Shown in pieces: positions 44,122 through 53,530 of a stretch of DNA of 64,000 nt. The translations under genes and the position numbers were made by a program. Source of the DNA: CAVVEQ01 sp963802095 (GTDB lineage: Bacteria > Chloroflexota > Anaerolineae > Anaerolineales > Anaerolineaceae); NCBI GenBank assembly GCA_963802095.1, contig CAWDHI010000001.1:695588-759587 (forward strand), written 5' to 3'. Positions within the stretch are counted from its first letter, which is position 1; the number at the start of each line of letters is the position of its first letter. The notes below the pieces were generated by a model. It was given only the letters and a program-made list of their open reading frames with translations. It was not told the origin of the DNA and made no database searches.

Positions 44122-44293
44122 TTTCAGGTTTCGGAAATGTCAAAACTTAGTACATTTGTTTTTTAGACAGGGGCTTAAAATAACTCTGATTAATCATGAT
44201 TGTAGTCTACAATAATCAGGTGTTTTCTTTCATACTCTCCAAATCAATGATTATAAAATTCAATCTCAATATTTTTAAGTAGGAGGAATTGAA

Positions 44294-46405
44294 GTGAATC
44301 AAGAAGTTATCAATGGTTTGATCCGTCCAAAAAATGTTGCCATTATCGGTGCTTCCGCCACGCCAGGCAAGATCGGGCACACTGTGGTCTTGAACCTGAT
44401 TAAAGGTGGATATGAGGGGGGCATTTACCCAGTGAACCCCGATTCCGAGGAGATTCTCGGAAAAAAAGTTTACAAGTCTGTAAAAGATATCCCCGGCTCG
44501 GTTGATGCAGCAATTATCACCATTCCCGCCAAGTTCGTTTCTCTGGTGATCGATGAATGCGGACAAAAAGGTGTGAAAGGATTGATCGTTATCACCTCCG
44601 GCTTTTCCGAAGTAGGTCGCAAAGATCTTGAGGTTGATATGGTGGAGAAGGCGCATAAATATGGCATGTGCGTCCTGGGCCCAAATATCGTTGGCACTCT
44701 ATCGAATGCTGATAAATTCAATGGTTCCTTCGCGCCATTCCTCCCGCTGCCTGGCAAGTCTTCCATGATTACCCAATCCGGCGCGTTGCTCATCGCGATC
44801 GATGCCGCCTCATTCACGCGGCGGGTGGGATTCGAAAAATTGATCTCCATTGGCAATATGAGCGATGTGGATTTCGCCGACCTGGTGACCTGGCTCAACA
44901 ATGATCCTGCCACCTATTGCATTTCGCTCTACGTGGAAGGATTCAAGGATGGCCGAGCTTTCATCGAAGCCGGTAGGAAGGCTTCCAAACCGATCATCGC
45001 ATTAAAATCTGGTGTATCCGCCCACGGTGCAGCCGCAGCCGCCTCCCATACTGGCTCCCTTGCCGGCGCAGCCAAAATATACAGCGCAGCTTTTCAACAA
45101 GCCGGGGTTATCCAGGCACAGGACCTGAATGATCTTTTCAACCGCACCCAGGTCCTCTCTCTCCAACCCCCCATGAAAGGCGAGAAGATGTTGGTTCTCA
45201 CAAATGGTGGCGGAGTTGGCGTTTTGGCGACAGATGCGGCAGAAAAATACGGTATCCCCCTGATGTTTGCCCCTGATGACGTTCAGGCTGAATTAAAAAA
45301 ACACATGCCGGATTATGGCTCCGCCAAGAACCCGGTGGATATGACTGGTATGGCCGGTAACGACTGGTACCGCGAAACAACACAATTCTCCTTCGCTCAT
45401 CCCTGGGTGGATGGTTTATGCGTTTTATATTGTGAAACCGCCATGACCGATCCCCAGGGGATCGCCGAAAGTATCAAGGCCGGTATCGATTCCACCGGGA
45501 TCAAGGATAAACCCGTAACGGTTTCCTTCGTCGGTGGCGAGCGGTCTGATAAAGCCATGCGATGGCTTGTTGAAAATGGCATCCCTGCCTATGGCGCACC
45601 AGATCTGGCGGTTAATGCCTTGGCATGCCTGAGGGAATACGCGCGCATCAAGGAAATCGCAGCCGAGCCGGATTACCAATGCGAACCTGTGGAAAGAAAT
45701 AAAGCTCTGGATGTGATTGCGAAAGCTCGTGCTGACGGGAGGGATTCACTTACTGAGATCGAAGCCAAGCAGGTCTTCGCGGCTTACGGTCTGCCTGTGA
45801 CGAAAATCTCGCTCGCCAAGACCGAAGATGAGGCTGTTGAAAAAGCGGTTGAAACCGGTTACCCGGTGGTTATGAAGATCGTTTCTCCGGATATTTTACA
45901 TAAATCCGATGCCGGGGGTGTCAAAGTCAACGTGAAAGACGAAATCGGTGTTCGCGAAGCATGGAAAACTATCATGGCTAACGCGAAAGCATACAAACCG
46001 GATGCAAATATCCATGGGATTGCTGTCCAGGAAATGGCCCCCTGGGGTACTGAGGTCATTTTAGGCTCTGTGAATGATTCATCTTTTGGACCAACCGTCA
46101 TGTTTGGGTTAGGCGGTATTTTCGTCGAAGTGCTTAAAGATGTTACCTTCCGGGTGACACCCGTAACGCAAGGCCAAGCACGCAGGATGTTATCCGAAAT
46201 TCGAGGAGCCCCCATCCTGAAAGGTGCTCGCGGAGAATCGCCGCGAGACCAGGAAGCTATGGTGGAGACGATCTGTAAATTCTCCAACATGATCCTGGAT
46301 CTGAAGGATGAAATTTCAGAGACTGATGCAAATCCTTTATTGGTTTATGAAACAGGCAAGGGTTTGAAAGTGGCTGATGCCCGCGTAATCCTGAAACGAA
46401 AATAA
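44294..46405 (+). CDS. Acetate--CoA ligase (ADP-forming), fused alpha/beta
   Basis: The 703-residue enzyme has a CoA-binding domain (KNVAIIGASATPGKIGHTV), a succinyl-CoA-synthetase-like domain with GLIVITSGFSEVG and SHTGSLAG, where the phosphohistidine is expected, and a C-terminal ATP-grasp domain starting near residue 480 (LTEIEAKQVFAAYGLPVTK). It makes ATP from acyl-CoA, ADP and phosphate, the final energy step of amino acid and sugar fermentation in many anaerobes. It could use acyl-CoA from the acylating aldehyde dehydrogenase at 15.6 kb. The GTG 44294 start is set by AGGAGG at 44281-44286. Confidence 0.93.
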   Translation: MNQEVINGLIRPKNVAIIGASATPGKIGHTVVLNLIKGGYEGGIYPVNPDSEEILGKKVYKSVKDIPGSVDAAIITIPAKFVSLVIDECGQKGVKGLIVITSGFSEVGRKDLEVDMVEKAHKYGMCVLGPNIVGTLSNADKFNGSFAPFLPLPGKSSMITQSGALLIAIDAASFTRRVGFEKLISIGNMSDVDFADLVTWLNNDPATYCISLYVEGFKDGRAFIEAGRKASKPIIALKSGVSAHGAAAAASHTGSLAGAAKIYSAAFQQAGVIQAQDLNDLFNRTQVLSLQPPMKGEKMLVLTNGGGVGVLATDAAEKYGIPLMFAPDDVQAELKKHMPDYGSAKNPVDMTGMAGNDWYRETTQFSFAHPWVDGLCVLYCETAMTDPQGIAESIKAGIDSTGIKDKPVTVSFVGGERSDKAMRWLVENGIPAYGAPDLAVNALACLREYARIKEIAAEPDYQCEPVERNKALDVIAKARADGRDSLTEIEAKQVFAAYGLPVTKISLAKTEDEAVEKAVETGYPVVMKIVSPDILHKSDAGGVKVNVKDEIGVREAWKTIMANAKAYKPDANIHGIAVQEMAPWGTEVILGSVNDSSFGPTVMFGLGGIFVEVLKDVTFRVTPVTQGQARRMLSEIRGAPILKGARGESPRDQEAMVETICKFSNMILDLKDEISETDANPLLVYETGKGLKVADARVILKRK

Positions 46406-46417
46406 ATTCAACTTAAT

Positions 46418-46458
46418 AAAAAAAGACAGCTCCCCTTTCACAGGAGCTGTCTTTTTTT
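46418..46458. terminator. Bidirectional intrinsic terminator
   Basis: A 16-bp stem (AAAAAAAGACAGCTCC and its complement) with a 9-nt loop has A/T tracts on both sides. It serves the CoA ligase and the convergent gene at 46458-46871. Confidence 0.9.
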
Positions 46459-46871
46459 TATGAACTTCGTAGATGCTGGTAAGCACCCTTCCAGGGTGAA
46501 CCGATCCGGTTTTTCTCTGCCACCTTCACCGAACCAAATTTCTGCCCAGTCCTGGCTGCCAGGGATGCCACTGTACCCCAATCTTCCTTCATCAAAGCAT
46601 CTTTGAAGCTTTTTGCGTAAAAACCGGTCCACTCCCAATCCATGCGAAATCGCTCGGCTTTCACCCAGTAGCCTCTTTTTTCCCAGGCAGCCACAGATTC
46701 ATCCACAGTGTCGGCAATCGATTTCAAAGCCATTGAAATATACGCGGTGATATCCCGGGTTTCTTCTCCGGTTTCTGCCTGCTTTAATAACTCCCTCAGC
46801 GCAACCACCACCGATTTGACCATCAAATTCCGGTTTTTACCGGCACTTTCCGTATTAATGATCTTGCTCAC
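46458..46871 (-). CDS. Hypothetical helical protein
   Basis: The 137-residue soluble protein is rich in charged helices (VVALRELLKQAETGEETRDI; WEKRGYWVKAERFRMDWEW). No family recognised. It is monocistronic, with its stop codon inside the shared terminator. It is the last gene before the tRNA-linked element, so it belongs to the resident chromosome. Confidence 0.7.
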   Translation of the reverse strand: MSKIINTESAGKNRNLMVKSVVVALRELLKQAETGEETRDITAYISMALKSIADTVDESVAAWEKRGYWVKAERFRMDWEWTGFYAKSFKDALMKEDWGTVASLAARTGQKFGSVKVAEKNRIGSPWKGAYQHLRSS

Positions 46872-46973
46872 ATTTCCTCGTTAATATTTAGAATGAGGCG
46901 CAATTATACCTTCTGAGGTAGTGATTATTCATTGCCAAATGATGGCATTCAGCATATAATACCAGCCGAAGTT

Positions 46974-47051
<78 letters not shown>

Positions 47052-47060
47052 GTATATAAA

Positions 47061-47091
47061 GCAAAAACCTCCTATTTCAGGAGGTTTTTGC
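47061..47091 (+). terminator. Terminator after tRNA-Pro
   Basis: A 13-bp stem (GCAAAAACCTCCT and its complement) with a 5-nt loop is flanked by A and T tracts. It can end transcription of the tRNA and of the integrase from the other side. Confidence 0.85.
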
Positions 47092-47108
47092 CTATATATG
47101 GGGGTATC

Positions 47109-48287
47109 TTATTGAGTGATATATGGCTTAGCAGGTTCCTTGGTGCCATTAAGGGGCCATTCGACTTTTACTGGTGTGATCAGATTGTCGATAAGCTCTG
47201 CGGCTTCATCCTGCAATTCATTTATCAAGTGTCCATAAGTATCTAAGTGTGACACTTACCTTGGAATGCCCAAGTCTCTTGGAGACAATGATCACCGGGA
47301 CACCATGATTTAGCATTAGTGACGCAGCTGTATGACGGAGATCGTGGAATCGTATCTCTTTTAGCCCGGATTTTTGTAGTAAGCTCTTGAAACTTCGTAA
47401 CAAATTTCTTTGATCCATTGGTGTTCCTTTCGAAGATGGAAAGATCAGGTCGTTATTCTTGCCATTGATCAGTTTCCATCTTTTCAAGGTCCTGGCGAAT
47501 TTTATGTTCTTTGAGTTTCTCCAGAGTTTGACTTCCATATTTTAATTGATCTTCGGCCAGCAGCTGTTTTCGTTGTTTTAAAGTAGTTTTCTTTTTGGCG
47601 ATTACGTTTAAGTTGTCTTTGAACAGTAATGGTACTTTTTTCAATATCTAAATCTGACCATTTCAACCCCAATACCTCGGATTGGCGTAAGCCAGTCGCA
47701 AGTACAAGCTGATAAAGGACCTCATTTCGATCACCTTGTGCTGCGAGCAGAAATTGATTGGTTTCATTTTCATCATAAAATTGCATTTCTTTCTTTTCAG
47801 GTCTGGGAGGGTTGGTTAGGTCCACTGGATTCCGCCCAATAAAACCCATCCTGACAGCGTAATCCAGTGATTTGTGGAGAATCACATGGATAATCTCGAT
47901 GGTCCTTATTCCTGTTCCTTTCTTCAATTCTCTATCGTAAAAATTCTGAATCAGCTCGGGCTTAAGATCTTTGAGTTTCGTTTGACCAATTGAAGGGATT
48001 ATTCTCTTATGCGAATTCATATCATAAATGTACCAACTTTCTTCTTGGTAGTCTGGCCTTATGTAGACCAACCATCTCTCTAAAAGTTCAGAGAGTGTGG
48101 TTTGTGCTCCTGTGTAAGTGAGACCTTGGTCAATTTGGGCAATCGTCTGTTTGCGCCATTCCATACATTCTTTCTGGGTTTTAGCAGTATGGCTTAATCT
48201 TCCACCATTCAGTCGAATTTGTACACGAAAGGAACCATTTGCTAATTTGGAAATTGTTCCTTCATGGTTACTGCGTCGTTTAGCCAT
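47109..48287 (-). pseudogene. int: Tyrosine recombinase (phage-type integrase), frameshifted
   Basis: ATG 48287 follows GGAGG. The first 245 residues contain the N-terminal arm-binding region, the SAM-like core-binding domain and LATGLRQSEVLGLKWSDLD with the first catalytic arginine. The frame then shifts near 47540 (one extra A in AAAA), again near 47458 (extra T) and again near 47243 (extra A). The correct reading continues through HDLRHTAASLMLNHG, LGHSKVSV and DTYGHL (catalytic Tyr) to a stop at 47109, about 392 residues in all, normal for the family. All three lesions are single extra bases. It would catalyse integration at the adjacent tRNA-Pro. Inactive if the sequence is correct. Confidence 0.9.
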
Positions 48288-48350
48288 TTTTGCCTCCTTT
48301 ATTGAATTGGTAAGTGAGTAACAAACATAACAAACATGACAATACTTTTA

Positions 48351-49386
48351 CTATTGGTTAGGTATTTCATCATCATCTCCTGTTTTATCGATTTCGCGAA
48401 GATAATATGGTTGCAATCTCCCAATTTTTTCACCTTTGATAATTAGGTCATCGGCGACGAGTTCAGATAAATCATGTCCTACATTTCCTTGATCTTCATG
48501 CATCCTTTCAGAGATGGATGAAGGAGTAGCATATGATCCTTCTGCTATTAATTCTTTGATACTTTCAAGGACTCTCCATTTACAAGAGCCTGGTGAAGGT
48601 ATATTTGACTGGTCATTAAGTTCCCACTTTAAAAAGTCCTTATTGAAGGAAAGTTCAATTTCTCTTTCTTCAATATCACGGCCTTTGGCAACCAACTTTC
48701 CTTTCGAATCATTTTTTGAGCGATACAAACCAAAAATGGTATCCAGTGGTGCTGATTTTCCGGTACAACCCAGGAGATCCTCGATTGGATCTTGATCAAA
48801 TCCATTTTGTTTTCTCATGTGATCAACGAATAGCAAGGAGACATCGTTTTCTAGCGCAGTAGTTTGAAGATCTCCGTATAAGCATGACATCTGGGAGTTA
48901 TCTATTTGATCCAAATTGCTGAACAAACGGCCAACTGTGTCAACGATGATCAATCCGTACAAGTTCTTCTCGCATTATGTATAGTAGAGATTCCTTTCCA
49001 CCGGCTTTGAAAGTGTCCCATTTCATTTCAAAAGTCAAAGGAACAATTTCCCCAAAATTTCCTTGTAGATTATTTCGCGACTTCAAGCGTCTTGGACTAT
49101 CTTCGAGAGCAAGATAACAAACAGATCTTTGAGAAGTCTTAATTCCTAAAAACGGCTTCCCGGATGCGACTGCATAGGCTAGTTGCAATGCGAGGAGGGA
49201 CTTCCCGATTTTCGGTCTCCCACCAAGGGAAGACAATCCTGCCGGTAAAAGTCCTTGAACGATGTATTCAGGTTCAGGAAATTCCGTATTTAATAATTCA
49301 TCCAACGTGTACCTATTCTGATGTACAAAATTGGCGTTTTGAGTTGAATTTGTAACCAATAGAGGTGAGTCGATCTGTTTATACAT
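48351..49386 (-). pseudogene. RepA-like RecA-fold ATPase (AAA_25), frameshifted
   Basis: ATG 49386 is preceded by AAGGAG. Walker A GGRPKIGKS follows a short N-terminal region, and the Walker B LIIVDTVGRLF is encoded after a frameshift near 48950; removal of one A restores REELVRLIIVDTVGR. The C-terminal third (FVDHMRKQNGFDQDPIEDLL and onward) ends in a winged-helix-like region. Such proteins are replication helicase/initiator-type ATPases found on plasmids and integrative elements. It follows the excisionase gene with an 8-nt overlap, as is common in such elements. Confidence 0.78.
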
Positions 49387-49651
49387 GGCTAATCTCCTTC
49401 TCCGATGATAAATTTGTATCAATATTGACTATTTTGGATTGTGTTAACAAGGGTTCAGGGTCCCCGAGTGAACCAATGTTTCTGGAATGATTGTCCTGAA
49501 TGAATTGATTCAAGACCTCTGGGTGAACGCGAACGATCTTTCCCACCTTGAAAGATGGGATATCTCCTTTACTCACCATTGAGTAGGCTAGTGACCGAGA
49601 GATATTTAGAACATTCGCCACATCTGTAACTTTCATAAGTTTCGTAGCCAT
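49379..49651 (-). CDS. Excisionase-family helix-turn-helix protein
   Basis: The 90-residue protein has a MerR/excisionase-like winged helix: MKVTDVANVLNISRSLAYSMVSKGDIPSFKVGKIVRV (about residues 6-42) with the typical -sv+kGdiPsfrvGr+ri pattern. It would bind DNA near the attachment site and direct excision by the integrase. The start is set by GAGGAG. It heads the xis-repA-int set of the element. Confidence 0.88.
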   Translation of the reverse strand: MATKLMKVTDVANVLNISRSLAYSMVSKGDIPSFKVGKIVRVHPEVLNQFIQDNHSRNIGSLGDPEPLLTQSKIVNIDTNLSSEKEISHV

Positions 49652-50317
49652 AATAGGCTCCTCTTTATTTTTAGAATTTGCCCGCTGTCATACTGCGGGG
49701 TCCCACCATCCCCAAACCAATCGTGGAAGAAAAGAAACAAAAATTCGTCTCGATGGATATGGTCAATGATGAACTGATCCATCACGACAATCCCACATCT
49801 TCCAAGTTGATAAGGTTCACTTTCAAACCACTTTGGTTCTCTCAGGATACTTTTACAAATATCTTTGAAAACCCTTACTCTAATGTTGATTTAGAAAGTC
49901 GGTTTCGGAAGAATAAAATTCGGTCTATTTAATTGTTCTCTAAATAATCGTTGGCTGTGGACTAAGAAATGTGTCTAGGTTAAGAATTAAAATGAAAACG
50001 GCTCCAAGAAAAATTTATCGATTCTAGTGTCTAATTAATCCTACTGTGTACAGATTCTTAAGCCGTTTTTGTCTATAGGTTATGTTTTATTTATATGTTT
50101 TGTCTTGAGTTTAATTCTTATGTAGATGATATGTAATTATTCTCTGCAAATTTTGTTTACTGAAATTTAGTGTCTCCTTTCTAGCATATCTTTTAGTATA
50201 AATATTTTACTAGATATGAAAATTTTCGCAAGGGTGGTTACCCTACGCATAAGTCGATGTGTACTGGTGAGAAATATGACTGCCAGTACTCGATCGTCAA
50301 CATTCCCGATTAACTAT
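49652..50317. other. AT-rich intergenic region of the element
   Basis: This 666-bp stretch has no convincing gene. It contains the promoter region of the excisionase gene and an imperfect inverted repeat at 49995-50069. A plus-strand open frame at 49678-49932 lacks a ribosome site and any recognisable pattern. An origin or control region is possible but not shown. Confidence 0.5.
49995..50069. repeat. Long-loop imperfect inverted repeat
   Basis: AAAACGGCTCCAAGAA (49995-50010) pairs with TTCTTAAGCCGTTTT (50055-50069) around a 44-nt loop. On the plus strand the right arm runs into TTTT. It could be a terminator of a small RNA or a structured site of the element. Confidence 0.45.
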
Positions 50318-51148
50318 TCAAACAGTTATCACAGCATAATCCATCACATTGATGATCTCCGCAGCCGCCTTCCTGATCCTCTCCAGGTGATCCAGGATCA
50401 TCTCCGAGTTAGCTCCATGTAGAGCAACATAATTCGGGCTGCTCAAGCCGTTCAAGCCGAAATGCTTGCCAACCACATAAGCCACCGATTCAGCCTCCAG
50501 CTCCCGGATGGTTTTGTCCATTGGACGATTCTCATCCTGGTGCAGCAGCTCATGTGCGATCTCGTGGATCAGGGTCTTGGTGCCAGCATTAGGGTCCAGC
50601 TCGATCTCCCCTCCCCGACTCAAACCCTGGGTGTTCCCATCCAGCTTCTTGACCGTCACCGAAATGCCTTTATGCTTGGCGAAGTCGATCAGTCTCTGGG
50701 ATAGGATTGCGTTCTGCTCAGGACTCTTCCAGTTGGGAGGTTCTGGGAGTGGTTCCCCTTCAGTCTGAGAGATATCAAAGACATACACGACCCGGAAGCC
50801 CTTGAGTTCCTGCCTTGAGCTGGGATCATCGGGGTTTTCCTGGATAAAGATGGGTGCCAATATGGGGATGCCCTTCTCGCCTTTCCGTACATAGCGGTTG
50901 AAGGTTCTCCACTTCTGGTAACCTGCAACGTTCGTGGCATCCGGGCAGGCCATCAGGATGCACCACACATTGCAGGGACTATATTGGTGGAACTTGGCAC
51001 AGGTCTCCAGATACTGGAGCATATCTGTAGTCATTCTGGCTTCATCGGTTGCCTGGGCCAGTTCCTTGATGCGTTCAGTGATACTTGCGGATAGGTCGCT
51101 TGAGGTGAAGCGGGGTTGATAGGTCGTATCGATAACTTGGGTAAGCAT
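50318..51148 (-). CDS. ArdC-like antirestriction / ImmA-IrrE-type metallopeptidase protein
   Basis: 276 residues. The N-terminal half (about 25-140) resembles the ArdC ssDNA-binding domain (YSPCNVWCILMACPDATNVAG, then WRTFNRYVRKGEKGIPILAP). The C-terminal half has the zinc protease motif LIHEIAHELLH (HEXXH) and a distal E in RELEAESVAYVV. ArdC proteins protect incoming mobile DNA against restriction and help its replication. The start follows AAGGAG. It lies downstream of radC, separated by a terminator hairpin. Confidence 0.85.
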   Translation of the reverse strand: MLTQVIDTTYQPRFTSSDLSASITERIKELAQATDEARMTTDMLQYLETCAKFHQYSPCNVWCILMACPDATNVAGYQKWRTFNRYVRKGEKGIPILAPIFIQENPDDPSSRQELKGFRVVYVFDISQTEGEPLPEPPNWKSPEQNAILSQRLIDFAKHKGISVTVKKLDGNTQGLSRGGEIELDPNAGTKTLIHEIAHELLHQDENRPMDKTIRELEAESVAYVVGKHFGLNGLSSPNYVALHGANSEMILDHLERIRKAAAEIINVMDYAVITV

Positions 51149-51175
51149 GATTATTCTCCTTGGGGTAACAAAAAA

Positions 51176-51207
51176 AGAGCCCTTCTCCAGTGCTGGAGAA
51201 AGGCTCT
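51176..51207 (-). terminator. Terminator between radC and the ArdC-like gene
   Basis: AGAGCC-C-TTCTCCAG and CTGGAGAA-A-GGCTCT form a long stem with a 2-nt TG loop. On the minus strand seven T residues follow. Confidence 0.85.
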
Positions 51208-51225
51208 ATGGATTGGATGGACATC

Positions 51226-51783
51226 TCAGTTGAATCCCAGATCGCGTTCCTTGAGGGAGGTGAACTGCCCGTGGGACACGATCAGGTGGTCCAGGAGTTC
51301 AATATCAAATAGCTTCCCTCCCTGGAATACAGACCTGGTTACAGCGATGTCTTCCACGCTTGGGGAGGTATCTCCGCTGGGGTGGTTATGTGCCAGAATG
51401 ATCCCGGGAGCATTCTCCAATACTGCCTGGCGGTAGATCTCGGATACTCTGACGATTGAGGAGTTCACCGACCCTTGGGTTACTTTGATAAGGCTCATCA
51501 CCCGATTACGGGTATCCAGGTCCATGACCCAGATCTCCTCGTGATCCAGCATGCCTATGAAGTAATCCATGATCTGGAAGGCATCTGCAGGGGAATTGAT
51601 CTGGGGTCTTTCGGCAGGGTGAGCATACAGCTGGGCATTCAGCTCATCGTGCAATTGGCGGATCCGAGCAAAGGTGGATTCCACCTGCTTCTTGCGTCTC
51701 TGGGAGTCTTTCTGCCAGGTGGTGGAAGCGATGTTGATCAGGGGAAGCTGCTCGAGTGTGGGAGTGTTTGAATAGGGGCTCAT
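51226..51783 (-). CDS. radC: RadC/JAB-domain protein
   Basis: The 185-residue protein has the RadC domain with the JAMM metal site AHNHPSGDTSPSVED near residue 143, preceded by EEIWVMDLDTRNRVMS. The N-terminal helix-hairpin-helix part of chromosomal RadC is absent; the short form is typical of mobile elements. The catalytic role is unproven in the family. Its ATG overlaps the stop of the upstream gene by 4 nt. Confidence 0.92.
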   Translation of the reverse strand: MSPYSNTPTLEQLPLINIASTTWQKDSQRRKKQVESTFARIRQLHDELNAQLYAHPAERPQINSPADAFQIMDYFIGMLDHEEIWVMDLDTRNRVMSLIKVTQGSVNSSIVRVSEIYRQAVLENAPGIILAHNHPSGDTSPSVEDIAVTRSVFQGGKLFDIELLDHLIVSHGQFTSLKERDLGFN

Positions 51784-52100
51784 TTCAACCCCCGGAAGCG
51801 AATGGTATAGCGGGGTTTCCCACCAATATTCAGGAGCTGGGGATGGATCAACAGGGATTTACCCTTGAGCTCGGAGACAGTCACCTTACCAAACACGGAG
51901 AGCAGGTCGTGTTCTCCCTTGGATCCAAAGAGGATCCCATTGGGTAATCCCTGGGGCAGTCCACCCACCCATAAGCACCACTTTTCTTCTATAGGTAAGG
52001 TGGGATGGGGTATGACCTTCTCGCGGGTGATCTCCTGGATGGTGACCTTGATGGGCTCCTGGGGCAGGTCCTCCCCATGCAGGTAGCGGCGGTAGAGCAT
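51780..52100 (-). CDS. Hypothetical mobile-element protein, possibly the C-terminal part of the SWIM gene
   Basis: The 106-residue frame starts at ATG 52100 without a good ribosome site. The same frame is open upstream to about 52257 and encodes a plausible sequence (APDTSTTDDILRKLGFAPEA). Removing one base near 52228 joins it to the SWIM-domain gene. So either a separate gene with a hidden start or the second half of one protein. No known domain recognised. Confidence 0.6.
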   Translation of the reverse strand: MLYRRYLHGEDLPQEPIKVTIQEITREKVIPHPTLPIEEKWCLWVGGLPQGLPNGILFGSKGEHDLLSVFGKVTVSELKGKSLLIHPQLLNIGGKPRYTIRFRGLK

Positions 52101-52227
52101 GCCCAGGGTTTGGGGAGCAGGGATATCTTCTTTGGCTACCTTTGCTTCAGGGGCGAATCCCAGTTTTCTTAGGATATCATCCGTCGTTGATGTGTCCGGG
52201 GCAAGCGGGGCTGTGGATTGGATTGGT

Positions 52228-52659
52228 TTATTGGTTGATTGGTGTTGGCTTGGGCTTAAGTGGATTCATCTGGTTGGCTTGTTCGACGTAATAGGCAGCG
52301 ATACGGTGCTTGCAGGTATTGCCTTTCTGGCTGTCAGGACATTCGCATGTCCGGGCATCCAGATCCACCCGGTAAAGGGAAGATCCATCTGAGGAACGAA
52401 CCCGGTAGCAGCGGGGGCTTATCGGGTTCGGGCAATGCAGCACGGACCAGCTCTTGGCCAGTGCCAGGCCGCGCTCCAGGCGACCATTGAGGGCATTGAC
52501 CACCTCTGGTTTGAGCGAAGCAATGAACTGCTCGGCAACCAGGTCGAGGACATCCGTTTGGTGCACGATTGGCTCGGTCACTTCGACCTCTCTCACCTGG
52601 TGTGTCTTGGGGGAAAGCAGGGAGTACATGAACTTGAGAACTTGCGTTTTGGGGGACAT
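52228..52659 (-). CDS. SWIM zinc-finger protein
   Basis: The 143-residue protein begins at ATG 52659, 9 nt after AAAGGA. It contains a SWIM-type zinc finger, CECPDSQKGNTCKHRIAAYY (CXC-X8-CXH), after a beta-rich stretch that ends RVDLDARTCEC. SWIM domains bind DNA or proteins and are frequent in mobile elements and helicase partners. A frameshift near the 3' end may hide fusion to the next frame (51780-52257). Confidence 0.78.
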   Translation of the reverse strand: MSPKTQVLKFMYSLLSPKTHQVREVEVTEPIVHQTDVLDLVAEQFIASLKPEVVNALNGRLERGLALAKSWSVLHCPNPISPRCYRVRSSDGSSLYRVDLDARTCECPDSQKGNTCKHRIAAYYVEQANQMNPLKPKPTPINQ

Positions 52660-52699
52660 AATAGTCATCCTTTCTAGTTTGGGTATGGAAACAAAAAAA

Positions 52700-52720
52700 C
52701 CCACCTCGTTTGCAGGTGGG
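52700..52720 (-). terminator. Terminator upstream of the SWIM gene
   Basis: CCCACCT and AGGTGGG form a 7-bp stem with a 7-nt loop. On the minus strand GTTTTTTT follows. It separates the zinc-ribbon gene (52839-53060) from the SWIM gene. Confidence 0.8.
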
Positions 52721-52838
52721 AGACGGTGGGCTGGAAAGCCTTATACAACTAAGGCGAACATCACTTTTATCGGGAGAGGGTTTTTCTTCTGTGGTTTCTC
52801 TCCTTCTTCTCGTCGTGTCGTCTGATCAGGCAGGTTGG

Positions 52839-53060
52839 CTAGAATGGGATCTCTTCATTGTTAGGGGAAGAGGCTTCTTTCTTGGGTGGCAGTCTATCCA
52901 GGTTGGCACCGCAATCGTCACAGGTTTCGTGGATGTCATCCCAGACTTCGCCATTGCCATAATGGAACTGTCCTGTGCGGGATGTAAGCAGATGGGGACA
53001 ATGCGCCTGCAGGCGTTCAATGCAGTGCAGACAGGGGATGGGAATAGAATCATTGGTCAT
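52839..53060 (-). CDS. Small zinc-ribbon protein
   Basis: The 73-residue protein starts at ATG 53060 after GGAGG. Cysteine/histidine pairs (CLHCIERLQAHCPH and CDDCG) point to a bound zinc. Function unknown. It is an isolated unit between two terminator hairpins. Confidence 0.7.
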   Translation of the reverse strand: MTNDSIPIPCLHCIERLQAHCPHLLTSRTGQFHYGNGEVWDDIHETCDDCGANLDRLPPKKEASSPNNEEIPF

Positions 53061-53083
53061 GGTTTCCTCCAGATACAAAAAAA

Positions 53084-53112
53084 GGGCAGCCTGGGGGTTA
53101 GCCAGACTGCCC
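53084..53112 (-). terminator. Terminator upstream of the zinc-ribbon gene
   Basis: GGGCAG-C-CTGG and CCAG-A-CTGCCC form a 10-bp stem with one mismatch. On the minus strand TTTTTTT follows. It ends transcription of the gene at 53165-53530. Confidence 0.82.
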
Positions 53113-53164
53113 GGGATGGGGATGAGGATCGATCCATTACTTGCTCTTGCCGTTGCACCAGCTG

Positions 53165-53530
53165 TTACCTCGCTCTGTGGCTGAACCAGATGCGGCCATC
53201 CTTCTCCCAGCGTTTCATCTCACATTGATGGATCGGGCACCAGTTGGAGCTGGATTGATTGTCATGATTGTTATTATTGTTATTCACCTTGCCATTAGGG
53301 GTATTAGGGAGATTCTGCTTGTTGTGGAAGCCGTTATTCTCACAGGGCAGGAACTGGTTATCCTTGAGCCAGTTGAGAGCTGCATTAGCTTTTTCCAGCA
53401 GGTCCTTGCCGGTATCTCCCCGCAAGGTGAGCTGGCAGATGAAGCCGTCGGGTGTGATGTACCTGGTATTCCAGGAAGCCGGGGCTTCAGACATCAGAGT
53501 GTTGCTTTTGAAAGCTGTGATTTCGGACAT
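53165..53530 (-). CDS. Hypothetical mobile-element protein with C-terminal zinc-finger-like motif
   Basis: The 121-residue frame starts at ATG 53530, after AAAGGAG. An N-terminal domain (ITPDGFICQLTLRGDTGKDL) is followed by an Asn-rich linker (VNNNNNNHDNQSSSN) and CPIHQCEMKRWEKDGRIWFSH. In the next frame the sequence continues GNSWCNGKSK to a stop at 53137, giving CX3C...C, so one extra base near 53172 probably truncates the protein. Single-strand-binding or annealing accessory roles are possible but not shown. Confidence 0.65.
   Translation of the reverse strand: MSEITAFKSNTLMSEAPASWNTRYITPDGFICQLTLRGDTGKDLLEKANAALNWLKDNQFLPCENNGFHNKQNLPNTPNGKVNNNNNNHDNQSSSNWCPIHQCEMKRWEKDGRIWFSHRAR

Noticed and set aside
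44180..44225. Palindrome TGATTAATCA and neighbouring repeats before the CoA ligase as an operator
   Set aside because: Too short and AT-rich to distinguish from chance.
49678..49932. 84-codon plus-strand open frame opposite the excisionase promoter
   Set aside because: No ATG or ribosome site at the right place, no family pattern, and it lies in an AT-rich control region.
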